Source: Methylobacterium oryzae (GTDB lineage Bacteria; Pseudomonadota; Alphaproteobacteria; Rhizobiales; Beijerinckiaceae). Taken from it: 64,000 nucleotides of DNA. The DNA is taken from positions 431,001 to 495,000 of the forward strand of contig NZ_CP090349.1 of the NCBI RefSeq assembly GCF_021398735.1, written 5' to 3'. Numbering within the stretch: the first letter of the stretch is position 1; each line of letters starts with the position of its first letter. The position numbers were made by a program, and so were the translations under genes. The notes beneath the pieces are model-generated. The model was given only the letters and a program-made list of their open reading frames with translations, was not told the origin of the DNA and made no database searches. Below are positions 15,107-24,205 of the stretch, piece by piece.

Positions 15107-16693
15107 ATGGACCGCAGGACCTTTCTCAAGGGTTCGGCTGCGCTCGGTTTGGCTGCGCCGCAGCTCGCGCGGCCGGCCCTGGCGCAGGGGGGCAAGGTCC
15201 TGCGCTTCGTGCCGCAGGCGAACCTCGCGAATTTCGACCCGATCTGGGGGACCCAGTACGTGGTGCGCAACGCCGGCACCCTCGTCTGGGACATGCTCTA
15301 CGGCGTCGACGCGCAGCTGAAGCCGCAGCGCCAGATGGTCGAGTCCGAGGAGGTCTCGGGCGACAAGCTCACCTGGACCTTCCGGCTGCGCCCCGGCCTG
15401 AAGTGGCACGACGGCGAGCCGGTTCTCGCCAAGGACGTGGTGGCGAGCCTCACCCGCTGGATGGCCCGCGACCCGATCGGCCTGATGATCCGCGGCATCC
15501 AAGACGACCTCGCGGCGACCGACGACAGGACCTTCCAGTGGCGCCTGAAGAAGCCGTTCCCGAAGCTGCTCTACGCGCTCGGCAAGACCAACGCGCCGAT
15601 GGCGCTGATGATGCCGGAGCGGATCGCCAAGACCGACCCGTTCACGCAGATCTCCGAGTATGTCGGCTCGGGCCCGATGAAGTTCGTCCGCAACGAGTGG
15701 GTGCCGGGCGCCCGGGCGGTGTTCGAGACCTTCACCGACTACAAGCCCCGCGACGAGCCGAATTCCTGGCTCGCGGGCGGCAAGCGCATGCTGGTCGACC
15801 GGGTCGAGTGGGTGATCATGCCGGACGCCGCCACCGCGTCGGCGGCCCTGCAGAACGGCGAAGTCGACTGGTGGGAGAACCCGATCTCCGACCTCGTGCC
15901 GCTGCTGCGCAAGAACAGCAACCTCAACGTCGACATCGCCGACCCGCTCGGCAATGTCGGGTCGTTCCGGATGAACCACCTGCACCCGCCCTTCGACAAC
16001 CCGAAGATCCGCCAGGCGGTCATGACCGCGATGAGCCAGGAGGATTACATGCGGGCGATCGTCGGCGACGACGACAGCCTGTGGAAGACGTTGCCGGGCT
16101 TCTTCACGCCGGGCACACCCCTCTACAGCGAGGCGGGCGGCGGCAATGTCGGCAAGGGCGACATCAAGCTCGGCCAGAAGCTGCTCAAGGAGGCCGGCTA
16201 CAAGGGCGAGCCGGTGGTCTGCATCGTGGCGCAGGACCAGGGGATCACCAAGGCGCAGGGCGACATCACCGCCGATCTCCTGAAGAAGATGGGCTTCAAC
16301 GTCGACTTCGTCGCCACCGATTGGGGCACCACCGGCACCCGCCGGGCCTCCAAGGCGCCGCCGCCTCAGGGCGGCTGGAACATGTTCCACACCTGGCACG
16401 CGGGCGCCGACTGCATCAATCCGGCGGGCTACCCGGCGGTGCGGGCGAGCGGCGACAAGGCGTGGTTCGGCTGGCCGAACATCCCGCCGGTGGAGACCGC
16501 CATCGCCGAGTGGTTCGACGCCGCCGACCCGGCCGCCGAGAAGGCCGCCATCGACAAGGTCAACGCCGCCGCCTGCGAGGGCGTGGTCTACGTGCCCACC
16601 GGGTTCTTCCTCGGCTACCAGGCGTGGCGCAAGAACGTCTCGGGCATCGTGAAGGGGCCGATCCCCTTCACCTGGGGCGTGTCGAAGGCGTGA
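15107..16693 (+). CDS. ABC transporter substrate-binding protein, dipeptide/oligopeptide family 5
   Basis: A 528-residue periplasmic binding protein. The start MDRRTFLKGSAALGLAA is a Tat-type signal (RRTFLKG), cut near ALAQ, so export is probably in folded form. The mature part has the SBP_bac_5 pattern, including LTWTFRLRPGLKWHDGEPVLAKDVV, KKPFPKLLYAL and DNPKIRQAVMTAM. GGGAGAAG lies upstream of the ATG. It heads an operon of two permeases, two ATPases and an amidohydrolase. The last gene suggests that the ligand is a peptide or acylated amino acid, but specificity cannot be read from sequence. Confidence 0.92.
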   Translation: MDRRTFLKGSAALGLAAPQLARPALAQGGKVLRFVPQANLANFDPIWGTQYVVRNAGTLVWDMLYGVDAQLKPQRQMVESEEVSGDKLTWTFRLRPGLKWHDGEPVLAKDVVASLTRWMARDPIGLMIRGIQDDLAATDDRTFQWRLKKPFPKLLYALGKTNAPMALMMPERIAKTDPFTQISEYVGSGPMKFVRNEWVPGARAVFETFTDYKPRDEPNSWLAGGKRMLVDRVEWVIMPDAATASAALQNGEVDWWENPISDLVPLLRKNSNLNVDIADPLGNVGSFRMNHLHPPFDNPKIRQAVMTAMSQEDYMRAIVGDDDSLWKTLPGFFTPGTPLYSEAGGGNVGKGDIKLGQKLLKEAGYKGEPVVCIVAQDQGITKAQGDITADLLKKMGFNVDFVATDWGTTGTRRASKAPPPQGGWNMFHTWHAGADCINPAGYPAVRASGDKAWFGWPNIPPVETAIAEWFDAADPAAEKAAIDKVNAAACEGVVYVPTGFFLGYQAWRKNVSGIVKGPIPFTWGVSKA

Positions 16694-16818
16694 TGGCGCC
16701 CGCTCTCGCCACGTCGGGTCGCCCGACCCGCCCGGTCTCTCGGGCGGGCTCCCGGCTTCGGATACCGCGCTCGGCAACGCGGTCGCGGGACGGGGCGCGG
16801 GTCCCTTCTCCTGTCCCT

Positions 16819-16832
16819 CTCCCGCACGGGAG
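16819..16832. repeat. short CTCCCG-CA-CGGGAG palindrome (REP-like family 2)
   Basis: A six-base perfect stem inside CCCTCTCCCGCACGGGAGCGG, between the binding-protein gene and the first permease. Similar elements occur at 31610-31632 and 56858-56995. Here it lies within an operon, where it could cause partial termination and lower the level of permease relative to binding protein. Confidence 0.5.
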
Positions 16833-16959
16833 CGGGGGCGCGTCGCGCTCCGCCGCCGGCGTTCGCGCCCGACCCGGACGCGTGAAGGTCGGCACCCGCG
16901 AGGGGGGCAGGGGCGGCCGCACCCGCCGCGCCCTCCCGCCCACAGCCTAGCGAGGCCCC

Positions 16960-17901
16960 ATGCTCGGCTATATCGGCAGGCGCATCCTCGCCACCATCCC
17001 GGTCATGGCGGTGGTCGGGCTGTTCGTCTTCAGCCTCCTCTACTTCGCCCCGGGCGACCCGGCGGCGATCATCGCGGGCGACCAGGCGACCCCCGACGAC
17101 GTCGCCCGCATCCGCGCCACGCTCGGCCTCGATCGGCCGTTCCTGGTGCGGTTCTGGGAATGGTCCTGGCAGATCCTCCACGGGGATCTCGGCACCTCGA
17201 TCTTCACCAACCTGCCGGTCACCACCATGATCGGCCAGCGGGTGCAGCCCACCGTCTCGCTGATGCTCGTCACCCTGGTCTTCGCCATCGTGGTGGCGGT
17301 GCCGCTGGGCGTCGTCGCCGCCTGGAAGGCCGGCAGCCTGATCGACCGCCTCGTGATGGGGCTCGCCGTGACGGGCTTCTCGGTGCCGGTCTTCGTGGTC
17401 GGCTACATCCTGGCCTACGTCTTCGCCCTCGAGCTCGGCTGGCTGCCCGTGCAGGGCTACACGCCGATCGAGCAGGGTGTGTGGCCCTGGCTGTCCAACC
17501 TGATCCTGCCGGCGGTGACGCTCGGCCTCGTCTACATCGCGCTGATCGCCCGGGTGACCCGCGCGACCATGCTCGACGTGCTCCAGCAGGATTACGTGCG
17601 CACGGCCCGGGCCAAGGGGCTGTCGCAGGGGCCGGTCCTGTTCGTCCACGCCCTCAAGAACGCCGCGGTGCCGATCGTCACCGTGATCGGCATCGGCATC
17701 GCGTTGCTGATCGGCGGTGCGGTGGTGACCGAGACGGTCTTCGCGATCCCCGGCCTCGGGCGCCTCACCGTCGACGCGATCCTGCGGCGCGACTACCCGG
17801 TCATCCAGGGCGTCGTGCTGCTGTTCAGCTTCGTCTACGTGCTCGTGAACCTCGCCATCGACCTCTTCTACACCGTGCTCGACCCGAGGATCCGCTATTG
17901 A
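16960..17901 (+). CDS. ABC transporter permease, DppB type
   Basis: A 313-residue inner-membrane permease with six membrane helices: a typical first helix after [20 protein letters not shown], then the large periplasmic loop with [12 protein letters not shown]. The EAA loop that contacts the ATPase reads [22 protein letters not shown]. With the next gene it forms the channel of the peptide importer. The final TGA overlaps the next start (TTGA), showing translational coupling. The 266 bases before this gene hold no gene, only the REP-like palindrome. Confidence 0.94.
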   Translation: MLGYIGRRILATIPVMAVVGLFVFSLLYFAPGDPAAIIAGDQATPDDVARIRATLGLDRPFLVRFWEWSWQILHGDLGTSIFTNLPVTTMIGQRVQPTVSLMLVTLVFAIVVAVPLGVVAAWKAGSLIDRLVMGLAVTGFSVPVFVVGYILAYVFALELGWLPVQGYTPIEQGVWPWLSNLILPAVTLGLVYIALIARVTRATMLDVLQQDYVRTARAKGLSQGPVLFVHALKNAAVPIVTVIGIGIALLIGGAVVTETVFAIPGLGRLTVDAILRRDYPVIQGVVLLFSFVYVLVNLAIDLFYTVLDPRIRY

Positions 17902-18872
17902 CCGCGACCGTCGCGCCCTTCCCCAGCAGCGCCCCGCAGGCGGGCGCCTCGCCCGAGGGAATCACCCCCAAGGCGCCCCCGCCGCCGGGCCTCGCCGTCG
18001 CGGCGCCGCTGCCCGACGTCATCCCGGCCCGCAAGCGCCGGGGCCGGGTCTGGACCTATGTGCGCCGCAACCCGACCATCGTGGTCGGCGGCGTGCTGCT
18101 CCTCATCGTCTTCCTGATGGCGGTGCTGGCCCCCTATCTCGGCACCGTCGACCCGACCGCCCTGGCGCCCGCCAAGCGCACCCGGGCCCCGTCGGCGCAG
18201 TACTGGTTCGGCACCGACATGCTCGGCCGCGACGTCTACTCGCGGGTGGTCTACGGCGCCCGGGTCTCGCTGCTGGTCGGCTTCTCGGTGGCGTTCCTCG
18301 CCTCGGTCGCGGGGCTCGCGGTCGGCCTCGTCTCCGGCATGGTGCGCTGGCTCGACGGGATCGTCATGCGGGTCGTCGACGGCATGATGTCGATCCCGCC
18401 GATCCTGCTCGCGGTCGCGCTGATGGCGCTCACCCGCGGCTCGGTCCAGAACGTGATCATCGCGATCACCATCGCGGAGATCCCGCGCGTCGCCCGCCTC
18501 GTGCGCGGCGTGGTGCTGTCGCTGCGCGAGCAGCCCTACGTCGAGGCGGCGGTCACCACCGGCACCCGGATGCCGGCGATCATCTGGCGCCACATCCTGC
18601 CCAACACGCTGGCGCCCATGACCGTGCAGGCGACCTACATCTGCGCCTCCGCGATGATCACCGAGGCGATCCTGTCGTTCATCGGCGCGGGCGTGCCGCC
18701 CTCGACGCCCTCCTGGGGCAACATCATGGCCGAGGGCCGGGCCCTCTGGCAGGTGAAGTTCTACATCATCCTGTTCCCGGCCATCTTCCTCTCGATGACG
18801 GTGCTCGCCGTGAACCTCGTCGGCGACGGCCTGCGCGACGCCCTCGACCCCCGCATGGCGAAAGACGTCTGA
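17898..18872 (+). CDS. ABC transporter permease, DppC type
   Basis: A 324-residue permease partner. A Pro/Ala-rich cytoplasmic N-terminus of about 50 residues precedes the first helix ([20 protein letters not shown]). The periplasmic segment has [20 protein letters not shown], diagnostic of DppC/OppC, and the EAA loop is [20 protein letters not shown]. The start is taken as TTG at 17898, which overlaps the previous stop by three bases. No ATG or GTG fits as well before the conserved region, although translation from an internal GTG near 18060 would still keep all helices. Confidence 0.92.
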   Translation: MTATVAPFPSSAPQAGASPEGITPKAPPPPGLAVAAPLPDVIPARKRRGRVWTYVRRNPTIVVGGVLLLIVFLMAVLAPYLGTVDPTALAPAKRTRAPSAQYWFGTDMLGRDVYSRVVYGARVSLLVGFSVAFLASVAGLAVGLVSGMVRWLDGIVMRVVDGMMSIPPILLAVALMALTRGSVQNVIIAITIAEIPRVARLVRGVVLSLREQPYVEAAVTTGTRMPAIIWRHILPNTLAPMTVQATYICASAMITEAILSFIGAGVPPSTPSWGNIMAEGRALWQVKFYIILFPAIFLSMTVLAVNLVGDGLRDALDPRMAKDV

Positions 18873-18886
18873 TGAGGACCGGCAGC

Positions 18887-19885
18887 ATGAGCGGCACCCC
18901 TCTCCTGTCGATCGAGAACCTGCAGGTCCATTTCCGCACCCCCGACGGGGTGAATCGGGCGGTGGACGGGGTCTCGTTCGCGATCCAGTCGGGCGAGACC
19001 CTGGCGATCGTGGGCGAGTCCGGCTGCGGCAAGTCGGTGACCTCGATGTCGATCCTGCGGCTCCTGCCCGAGCCGCCGGCCCGCATCGCCGGCGCGATCA
19101 AGTTCGAGGGCAAGAACCTCCTCGACCTGCCGAACAGCGCCATGCGCAAGATCCGCGGCAACGACATCAGCGTGATCTTCCAGGAGCCGATGACCTCGCT
19201 GAACCCAGTGCTGACGGTCGGCCGCCAGATCGGCGAGACCCTGCGGCTGCACCAGGGGCTCGGCCGCCGGGAGGCCGAGGAGCGGGCCGTGGAGATGCTG
19301 ACGCTGGTCGGCATCCCCGAGCCGCGGCGCCGGGTGCGGGAATACCCGCACCAGCTCTCCGGCGGCATGCGCCAGCGGGTGATGATCGCCATCGCGCTCG
19401 CCTGCTCGCCGAAGCTCCTGATCGCCGACGAGCCGACCACGGCGCTGGACGTGACCATCCAGGCCCAGATCCTCGACCTGATGCGCGACCTGAAGGCCCG
19501 GGTCGGGGCCGCGATCATGCTGATCACCCACGATCTCGGCGTGGTGGCCGAGGTCGCCGACCGGGTGGTGGTGATGTATGCCGGCCGCAAGGTCGAGGAG
19601 GCGCCGGTCCGCGAGCTGTTCCGGTCGCCGCGCCACCCCTACACCCGCGGCCTGATGGGGGCGGTGCCGAAGCTCGGCGCCGTCGAGCACGGCGCCGACG
19701 CGCGGCTCGCCGAGATCCCCGGCATGGTCCCGAGCCTGAAGGGCCGGATCGAGGGCTGCGTCTTCGCCGGGCGCTGCCCGGACGTCACCGACCTGTGCCG
19801 CGCCTACGCGCCGGCCCTGGAGCCGAAGGCGCCGGGCCACCTCGCCGCCTGCCACTACGCGCCGAAGGACGCCCTCGCGGCATGA
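18887..19885 (+). CDS. ABC transporter ATP-binding protein, DppD type
   Basis: A 332-residue ATPase that powers the peptide importer from the cytoplasmic side. It has Walker A GESGCGKS, the Q-loop in [11 protein letters not shown], signature LSGGMRQR, Walker [13 protein letters not shown] and the H-loop ITHDLG. The C-terminal oligopeptide-transporter extension carries the [15 protein letters not shown] cysteines seen in DppD/OppD members with an iron-sulphur-like cluster. The start at MSGTPLL is preferred because of GAGGA eight bases upstream; an ATG at 18872, overlapping the previous stop, is the alternative. It overlaps the next gene by four bases (ATGA). Confidence 0.94.
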   Translation: MSGTPLLSIENLQVHFRTPDGVNRAVDGVSFAIQSGETLAIVGESGCGKSVTSMSILRLLPEPPARIAGAIKFEGKNLLDLPNSAMRKIRGNDISVIFQEPMTSLNPVLTVGRQIGETLRLHQGLGRREAEERAVEMLTLVGIPEPRRRVREYPHQLSGGMRQRVMIAIALACSPKLLIADEPTTALDVTIQAQILDLMRDLKARVGAAIMLITHDLGVVAEVADRVVVMYAGRKVEEAPVRELFRSPRHPYTRGLMGAVPKLGAVEHGADARLAEIPGMVPSLKGRIEGCVFAGRCPDVTDLCRAYAPALEPKAPGHLAACHYAPKDALAA

Positions 19886-20898
19886 GCGCCACGCCCGCAC
19901 CCGCCGCCCGCACCCTGCTGGAGGTCAACGACCTCAAGAAGCACTTCGCCCTCGGCGGCGGCCTGTTCGGCCAGTCCAAGCGCGTGCTCAAGGCGGTGGA
20001 CGGCCTGTCCTTCACGGTGGCCCGGGGCGAGACCCTCTCGCTCGTCGGCGAGTCCGGCTGCGGCAAGTCTACCGTCGCCAAGGCGCTGATGCGCCTCTAC
20101 GCGCCCACCGCCGGCCAGGTGGTGCTCGACGGGCGCCGCATCGACGACCTCTCGGCCGGAGCGCTCCGGCCCCTGCGGCGCCACATCCAGATGGTGTTCC
20201 AGGACCCGTTCTCGTCGCTCAACCCGCGGATGCGGGTGCGGGCGATCCTGGCCGAGCCGATCCGCAATTTCGGGCTGGCCCGCAACGCCGCCGACCTCGA
20301 ATCCCGCCTCGCCAGCCTGATGGAGCGGGTCGGCCTGCCGCGCGAGGCGCTCGGGCGCTTCCCGCACGAGTTCTCCGGCGGGCAGCGCCAGCGCATCGGC
20401 ATCGCCCGGGCGCTCGCCGCCGAGCCGGACCTGATCATCTGCGACGAGGCGGTCTCGGCGCTGGACGTCTCGGTGAAGGCGCAGATCGTCAACCTGCTGC
20501 GCGACCTGCAGCGCGAGCTCGACCTCGCGATGCTGTTCATCTCGCACGACCTCGCCATCGTCGAGCACATGACCCACCGCGTCGCGGTGATGTATCTCGG
20601 CAAGATCGTCGAGATCGGCCCCCGCCGGGATCTCTTCCTGGCGCCCAAGCACCCCTACACCCAGGCCCTGCTCTCGGCGGTGCCGATCCCCGAGCCCGGG
20701 GCCGGGCGCACCCGCATCGTGCTCAAGGGCGACGTGCCGAGCCCGATCAACCCGCCCTCCGGCTGCCGCTTCCACACCCGCTGCCCGCACGCCTTCGACC
20801 GCTGCCGGACCGAGGTGCCGGGCCTCGACGCGGTCGGCGCCGGCCACTTCGCCGCCTGCCACCTCAACGACACGGCCGTGCCCGCCCGGGCGGCCTGA
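19882..20898 (+). CDS. ABC transporter ATP-binding protein, DppF type
   Basis: A 338-residue second ATPase, which pairs with DppD. It has Walker [10 protein letters not shown], the Q-loop in [13 protein letters not shown], signature [12 protein letters not shown], Walker [13 protein letters not shown] and the H-loop ISHDLA. The C-terminal extension has [14 protein letters not shown]. Its start overlaps the DppD stop (ATGA). A palindromic repeat (20905-21001) separates it from the amidohydrolase gene, which may still belong to the same transcript. Confidence 0.94.
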   Translation: MSATPAPAARTLLEVNDLKKHFALGGGLFGQSKRVLKAVDGLSFTVARGETLSLVGESGCGKSTVAKALMRLYAPTAGQVVLDGRRIDDLSAGALRPLRRHIQMVFQDPFSSLNPRMRVRAILAEPIRNFGLARNAADLESRLASLMERVGLPREALGRFPHEFSGGQRQRIGIARALAAEPDLIICDEAVSALDVSVKAQIVNLLRDLQRELDLAMLFISHDLAIVEHMTHRVAVMYLGKIVEIGPRRDLFLAPKHPYTQALLSAVPIPEPGAGRTRIVLKGDVPSPINPPSGCRFHTRCPHAFDRCRTEVPGLDAVGAGHFAACHLNDTAVPARAA

Positions 20899-20904
20899 CG
20901 GCGC

Positions 20905-21001
20905 CGTCCTCGCGAGCGCAGCGAAGCGACCCAGGGCAGCGCGCGATCCCCGAGCGTGGCGGATCCCTGGGTCGCTTCGCTTCGCTGCGCTCGCGAGGAC
21001 G
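20905..21001. repeat. dispersed palindromic intergenic repeat, copy 3
   Basis: A 97-base inverted repeat. The left arm CGTCCTCGCGAGCGCAGCG continues AAGCGACCCAGG, and the right arm is its complement except for a five-base duplication (an extra TTCGC). The centre is GCAGCGCGCGATCCCCGAGCG. It folds into a long near-perfect hairpin between dppF and the amidohydrolase gene. Copies lie at 905-996, 14791-14817 and 53655-53744. Confidence 0.75.
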
Positions 21002-21036
21002 GGTCGGATTCCCGCGAACCACATCCGGAGTCTCTC

Positions 21037-22176
21037 GTGCAGCACGACCTCATCCTGAAGGGCGCCCGGGTCATCGACCCGTCGCAGAACCACGACGGGA
21101 TCTGCGACGTCGCCTTCGCGGACGGCCGCGTCTCGGGCTTCGGCCGCGACCTGCCGGCGGGCCCCGGCACGCAGGTCCGCGACATGGCCGGCGCGATCGT
21201 CACGCCGGGCCTGATCGACCTGCACACCCATGTCTACTGGGGCGGCACCTCGCTCGGCATCGACGCCGACGAGTTCTGCCGGACCTCAGGAGTGACCACC
21301 TCGGTCGATACCGGCAGCGCCGGGCCGGGCAACTTCGCCGGCTTCCGCAGCCACGTGATCGAGCGGTCCGAGGCGCGGATCCTCGCATACCTGCACGTCT
21401 CCTTCGCGGGGATCTTCGGCTTCTCGAAGACCATCATGGTCGGCGAGAGCGAGGACCCGCGGCTCCTGGCGCCCCGGGAGGCGGTCGAGGTCGCCGACGC
21501 CAACCGGGACGTGATCGTCGGCATCAAGGTCCGGGTCGGGCGCCACGCCTCGGGCGACCAGGGCACCGCGCCCCTCGACATCGCCCTGCAGGTCGCGGAG
21601 GAGACAGGCCTGCCGCTGATGGCCCATATCGACGAGCCGCCGCCGAGCTACGAGCAGGTGCTGGCCATGCTGAGGCCCGGCGACGTGCTGACCCACGCGT
21701 TCCGGCCGTTCCCGAACTCGCCCATCACGGCCCAGGGCGCCGTGAAGCCGGCGCTCCGCGAGGCGCGGGCGCGGGGCGTGCTGTTCGACATCGGCCACGG
21801 CAAAGGCTCCTTCGCCTTCAGGACCGCGCGGGCCATGCTGGCGGGGGGCTTCCTGCCCGACACGATCTCGTCGGACGTGCACCAGCTCTGCATCGAGGGG
21901 CCGGCCTTCGACCAGGTCACCACCATGTCGAAGATGCTCTGCCTCGGCATGAGCCTCACCGAGGTCGTCGCCGCCTCCACGGTGAACGCCGCCGTGGCGC
22001 TGAAGCGGATGGAGTACGGGACCCTGAAGGTCGGAGCGCTCGGCGACGCCACGGTGCTGGCGGTGCGGGACGGCGCGTTCGACTACGTCGACACGCGCGG
22101 CGAGCACATGACGGGCGACCGGCGGATCACCGCCGAGGGCGTGGTGCTGAAGGGCCGGTGGTGGCACCCGGCCTGA
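21037..22176 (+). CDS. amidohydrolase/deacetylase-family metallohydrolase
   Basis: A 379-residue amidohydrolase-superfamily enzyme, cytoplasmic. It starts with the beta-sandwich strand HDLILKGARVIDPSQN, followed by the metal motif LIDLHTHVYWGG (HxH). A metal-bridging Lys candidate lies in VGIKVRVG, with further His in LMAHID and THAFRP and an Asp in SSDVHQL. Relatives include dihydroorotase-like D-aminoacylases and acetylases that open N-acyl or cyclic amide bonds. The start is GTG with CGGAG seven bases upstream; a longer frame reaches left into the palindrome and is rejected. Its place after a dipeptide transporter suggests that it hydrolyses the imported compound. Confidence 0.85.
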   Translation: MQHDLILKGARVIDPSQNHDGICDVAFADGRVSGFGRDLPAGPGTQVRDMAGAIVTPGLIDLHTHVYWGGTSLGIDADEFCRTSGVTTSVDTGSAGPGNFAGFRSHVIERSEARILAYLHVSFAGIFGFSKTIMVGESEDPRLLAPREAVEVADANRDVIVGIKVRVGRHASGDQGTAPLDIALQVAEETGLPLMAHIDEPPPSYEQVLAMLRPGDVLTHAFRPFPNSPITAQGAVKPALREARARGVLFDIGHGKGSFAFRTARAMLAGGFLPDTISSDVHQLCIEGPAFDQVTTMSKMLCLGMSLTEVVAASTVNAAVALKRMEYGTLKVGALGDATVLAVRDGAFDYVDTRGEHMTGDRRITAEGVVLKGRWWHPA

Positions 22177-22230
22177 CCCGTCGGGCCTGACGATCGGGAC
22201 GAAGATCCCATCGCATACAAAATATCGACC

Positions 22231-22260
22231 TTTACAGCCTCTTCCGCGGGCCGATACACT
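22231..22260 (+). promoter_or_regulatory. candidate sigma-70 type promoter for the NitT/TauT-type ABC genes
   Basis: TTTACA at 22231-22236 and TACACT at 22255-22260, 18 bases apart, lie in a locally AT-rich stretch 72 bases before the ATPase start. A small perfect hairpin, CGCGGTT-CA-AACCGCG at 22300-22315, would sit in the leader just before the AGGGAGGA ribosome binding site. Confidence 0.45.
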
Positions 22261-22331
22261 TTCCCGTGAGGGACGGACCATCTCCGGCCCTCAGCGAAAC
22301 GCGGTTCAAACCGCGGCGCCAGGGAGGATGG

Positions 22332-23102
22332 ATGGACACGGGTCAGCCTCTGCTGGAGGTCGACGGCGTCACGCTCCGCTACAAGACGCCCGAGCACCTC
22401 GTCACGGCCACCTACCGGGTGAGCTTCCGGGTCTGGCCCGGGGACCGCTTCGTCCTGCTCGGGCCGTCCGGATGCGGGAAGTCGACCCTGCTCAAGGCGG
22501 TGGGCGGCTACATGGCACCGACCGAGGGCGAGATTCGCCTGAAGGGGCGCCCGGTCACCGAGCCCGGCCCCGACCGGATGATGGTGTTCCAGGAATTCGA
22601 CCAGCTCCTGCCGTGGAAGACGGTCCGGCAGAACGTGGTCTTCGCCCTCGAGGCCTCGGGCCGGCTGAGAGGCCGCGAGGCCCTGGACCGGGCCAACCTC
22701 TACATCGACAAGGTCAACCTCACGAAATTCGCCGACAGCTACCCCCACACCCTGTCGGGCGGCATGAAGCAGCGCGTCGCCATCGCCCGCGGCATGGCGA
22801 TGGAGCCCGACATCCTGCTGATGGACGAGCCCTTCGCGGCGCTCGACGCGCTCACCCGGCGACGCATGCAGGACGAACTGCTCGCCCTGTGGGAGGGCAC
22901 GCGCTTCACCGTGCTGTTCGTCACCCACTCGATCCCCGAGGCGATCAAGGTCGGCTCGCGCATCCTGCTGCTCTCGCCCCATCCCGGCGAGGTGAAGGCC
23001 GAGCTCAACAGCGCCGCGTCGCCGGAGGCGGCGCTGCAGCTCGAGGGCCGGATCCAGCACATGCTGTTCTCGGAAGAGATCCAGGAGGCGGAGAATGTCT
23101 AG
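22332..23102 (+). CDS. ABC transporter ATP-binding protein, NitT/TauT (SsuB/TauB) type
   Basis: A 256-residue ATPase of the nitrate/sulphonate/taurine importer family. It has Walker A GPSGCGKST, the Q-loop FQEFDQLLPWKT (LPW is typical of this family), signature LSGGMKQR, Walker B ILLMDEPFAALD and the H-loop VTHSIPEA. The ATG has AGGGAGGA directly upstream. The last codons overlap the permease start by eight bases, so the two genes are coupled. No binding protein is present on either side, so the substrate (nitrate, sulphonate, riboflavin precursor or other) cannot be named. Confidence 0.93.
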   Translation: MDTGQPLLEVDGVTLRYKTPEHLVTATYRVSFRVWPGDRFVLLGPSGCGKSTLLKAVGGYMAPTEGEIRLKGRPVTEPGPDRMMVFQEFDQLLPWKTVRQNVVFALEASGRLRGREALDRANLYIDKVNLTKFADSYPHTLSGGMKQRVAIARGMAMEPDILLMDEPFAALDALTRRRMQDELLALWEGTRFTVLFVTHSIPEAIKVGSRILLLSPHPGEVKAELNSAASPEAALQLEGRIQHMLFSEEIQEAENV

Positions 23103-24027
23103 CGCGCAAGCCCTGAGCGGCGCCCCGCTGGCCGGGCCGAGCGCCGCGCCGCGTCTGTCGTCCCTGCCGCCGTCCGGCCGGCCCGAGATCGTGCGCGAGA
23201 CCGGCCACGCCCACGGCGCCGCGGTGGTGGAGAAGCCGCTGTCGATCACCGAGCGCCTCTACAACCAGGCGTGGCTGCGCAAGATCGTGATCCTCGTGCT
23301 CCTCGCCGGGATCTGGGAGGCCTACGGGCGCTATCTCGACAACGACCTCCTGTTCCCGACCTTCACGGCGACCGTGGAGGCCTTCTTCCGGGGCATCGCG
23401 GACGGCACGCTGCCGGCCCGGGCCTGGAGCTCGCTGAAGGTACTGCTCATGGGCTACGCCGCCGGCGTCGCCCTGGCGACCGTGCTCACCGGCGTCGCCA
23501 TCGCGTCGCGGATCGGGACCGACCTGCTCGAGACGCTGACGTCGATGTTCAACCCGCTGCCGGCGATCGCGCTCCTGCCCCTGGCGCTGATCTGGTTCGG
23601 CCTGGGCAACGGCAGCCTGATCTTCGTGCTGGTCCACTCGGTGACCTGGGCGATCGCCCTCAACACCCATTCGGGCTTCCTGTCGGTCAGCCGCACGCTC
23701 AAGATGGTCGGGCGCAATTACGGACTGTCGGGCCCGCGGCTGATCGGCAAGATCCTGATCCCGGCGGCCTTTCCGTCGATCCTCACCGGCCTGAAGGTCG
23801 GCTGGGCCTTCGCGTGGCGCACCCTGATCGCCGCCGAGCTGGTCTTCGGGGTGTCGTCCGGGGCGGGCGGCCTCGGCTGGTTCATCTTCGAGAACAAGAA
23901 CATGCTCGACATCCCGAACGTGTTCGCCGGGCTGCTCACCGTGATCCTGATCGGTCTCGTGGTCGAGAACCTGATCTTCCAGACGATCGAGCGGCGCACC
24001 GTCCAGCGCTGGGGCATGCAGGCCTGA
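23095..24027 (+). CDS. ABC transporter permease, NitT/TauT (SsuC/TauC) type
   Basis: A 310-residue inner-membrane permease. An unusually long cytoplasmic N-terminus of about 55 residues (Ala/Pro/Ser-rich) precedes the first helix, IVILVLLAGIWEAYG. The EAA loop is MVGRNYGLSGPRLIGKILIPAA, and five to six helices are predicted. It starts inside the ATPase gene (eight-base overlap) with GCGGAGA upstream. It is followed immediately by a 23-base-pair perfect hairpin, so the unit has only two genes, and a binding protein must be encoded elsewhere or be absent. Confidence 0.93.
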   Translation: MSSAQALSGAPLAGPSAAPRLSSLPPSGRPEIVRETGHAHGAAVVEKPLSITERLYNQAWLRKIVILVLLAGIWEAYGRYLDNDLLFPTFTATVEAFFRGIADGTLPARAWSSLKVLLMGYAAGVALATVLTGVAIASRIGTDLLETLTSMFNPLPAIALLPLALIWFGLGNGSLIFVLVHSVTWAIALNTHSGFLSVSRTLKMVGRNYGLSGPRLIGKILIPAAFPSILTGLKVGWAFAWRTLIAAELVFGVSSGAGGLGWFIFENKNMLDIPNVFAGLLTVILIGLVVENLIFQTIERRTVQRWGMQA

Positions 24028-24028
24028 G

Positions 24029-24083
24029 CGGGGCCGGCCTCGGGCGGAGCGCTCCGGCCGCGCTCCGCCCGAGGCCGGCCCCG
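24029..24083 (+). terminator. very strong hairpin (23 bp perfect stem) after the permease gene
   Basis: CGGGGCCGGCCTCGGGCGG continues AGCG (24029-24051) and is exactly complementary to 24061-24083, leaving a nine-base loop. No T-tract follows. It begins two bases after the stop codon, consistent with a transcription end or 3' protection. Confidence 0.65.
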
Positions 24084-24205
24084 ATCTCTGCGGAGACGTG
24101 TCTTCTCGCATGTTGCTCGAATAGAGATCGAACTTCTCTGTTGCGACGGTGCGGCGAACGTTTTCTTCCTATAGGCTCCGCTGACGACCCCCGGAGCCCG
24201 TTCCC

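Noticed and set aside
22300-22315. tRNA T-arm-like GGTTCAAACC
   Set aside because: It is part of a simple 7-bp hairpin in the leader of an ABC gene. No acceptor stem, anticodon arm or CCA end is present around it, and no tRNA gene was seen anywhere in the window.
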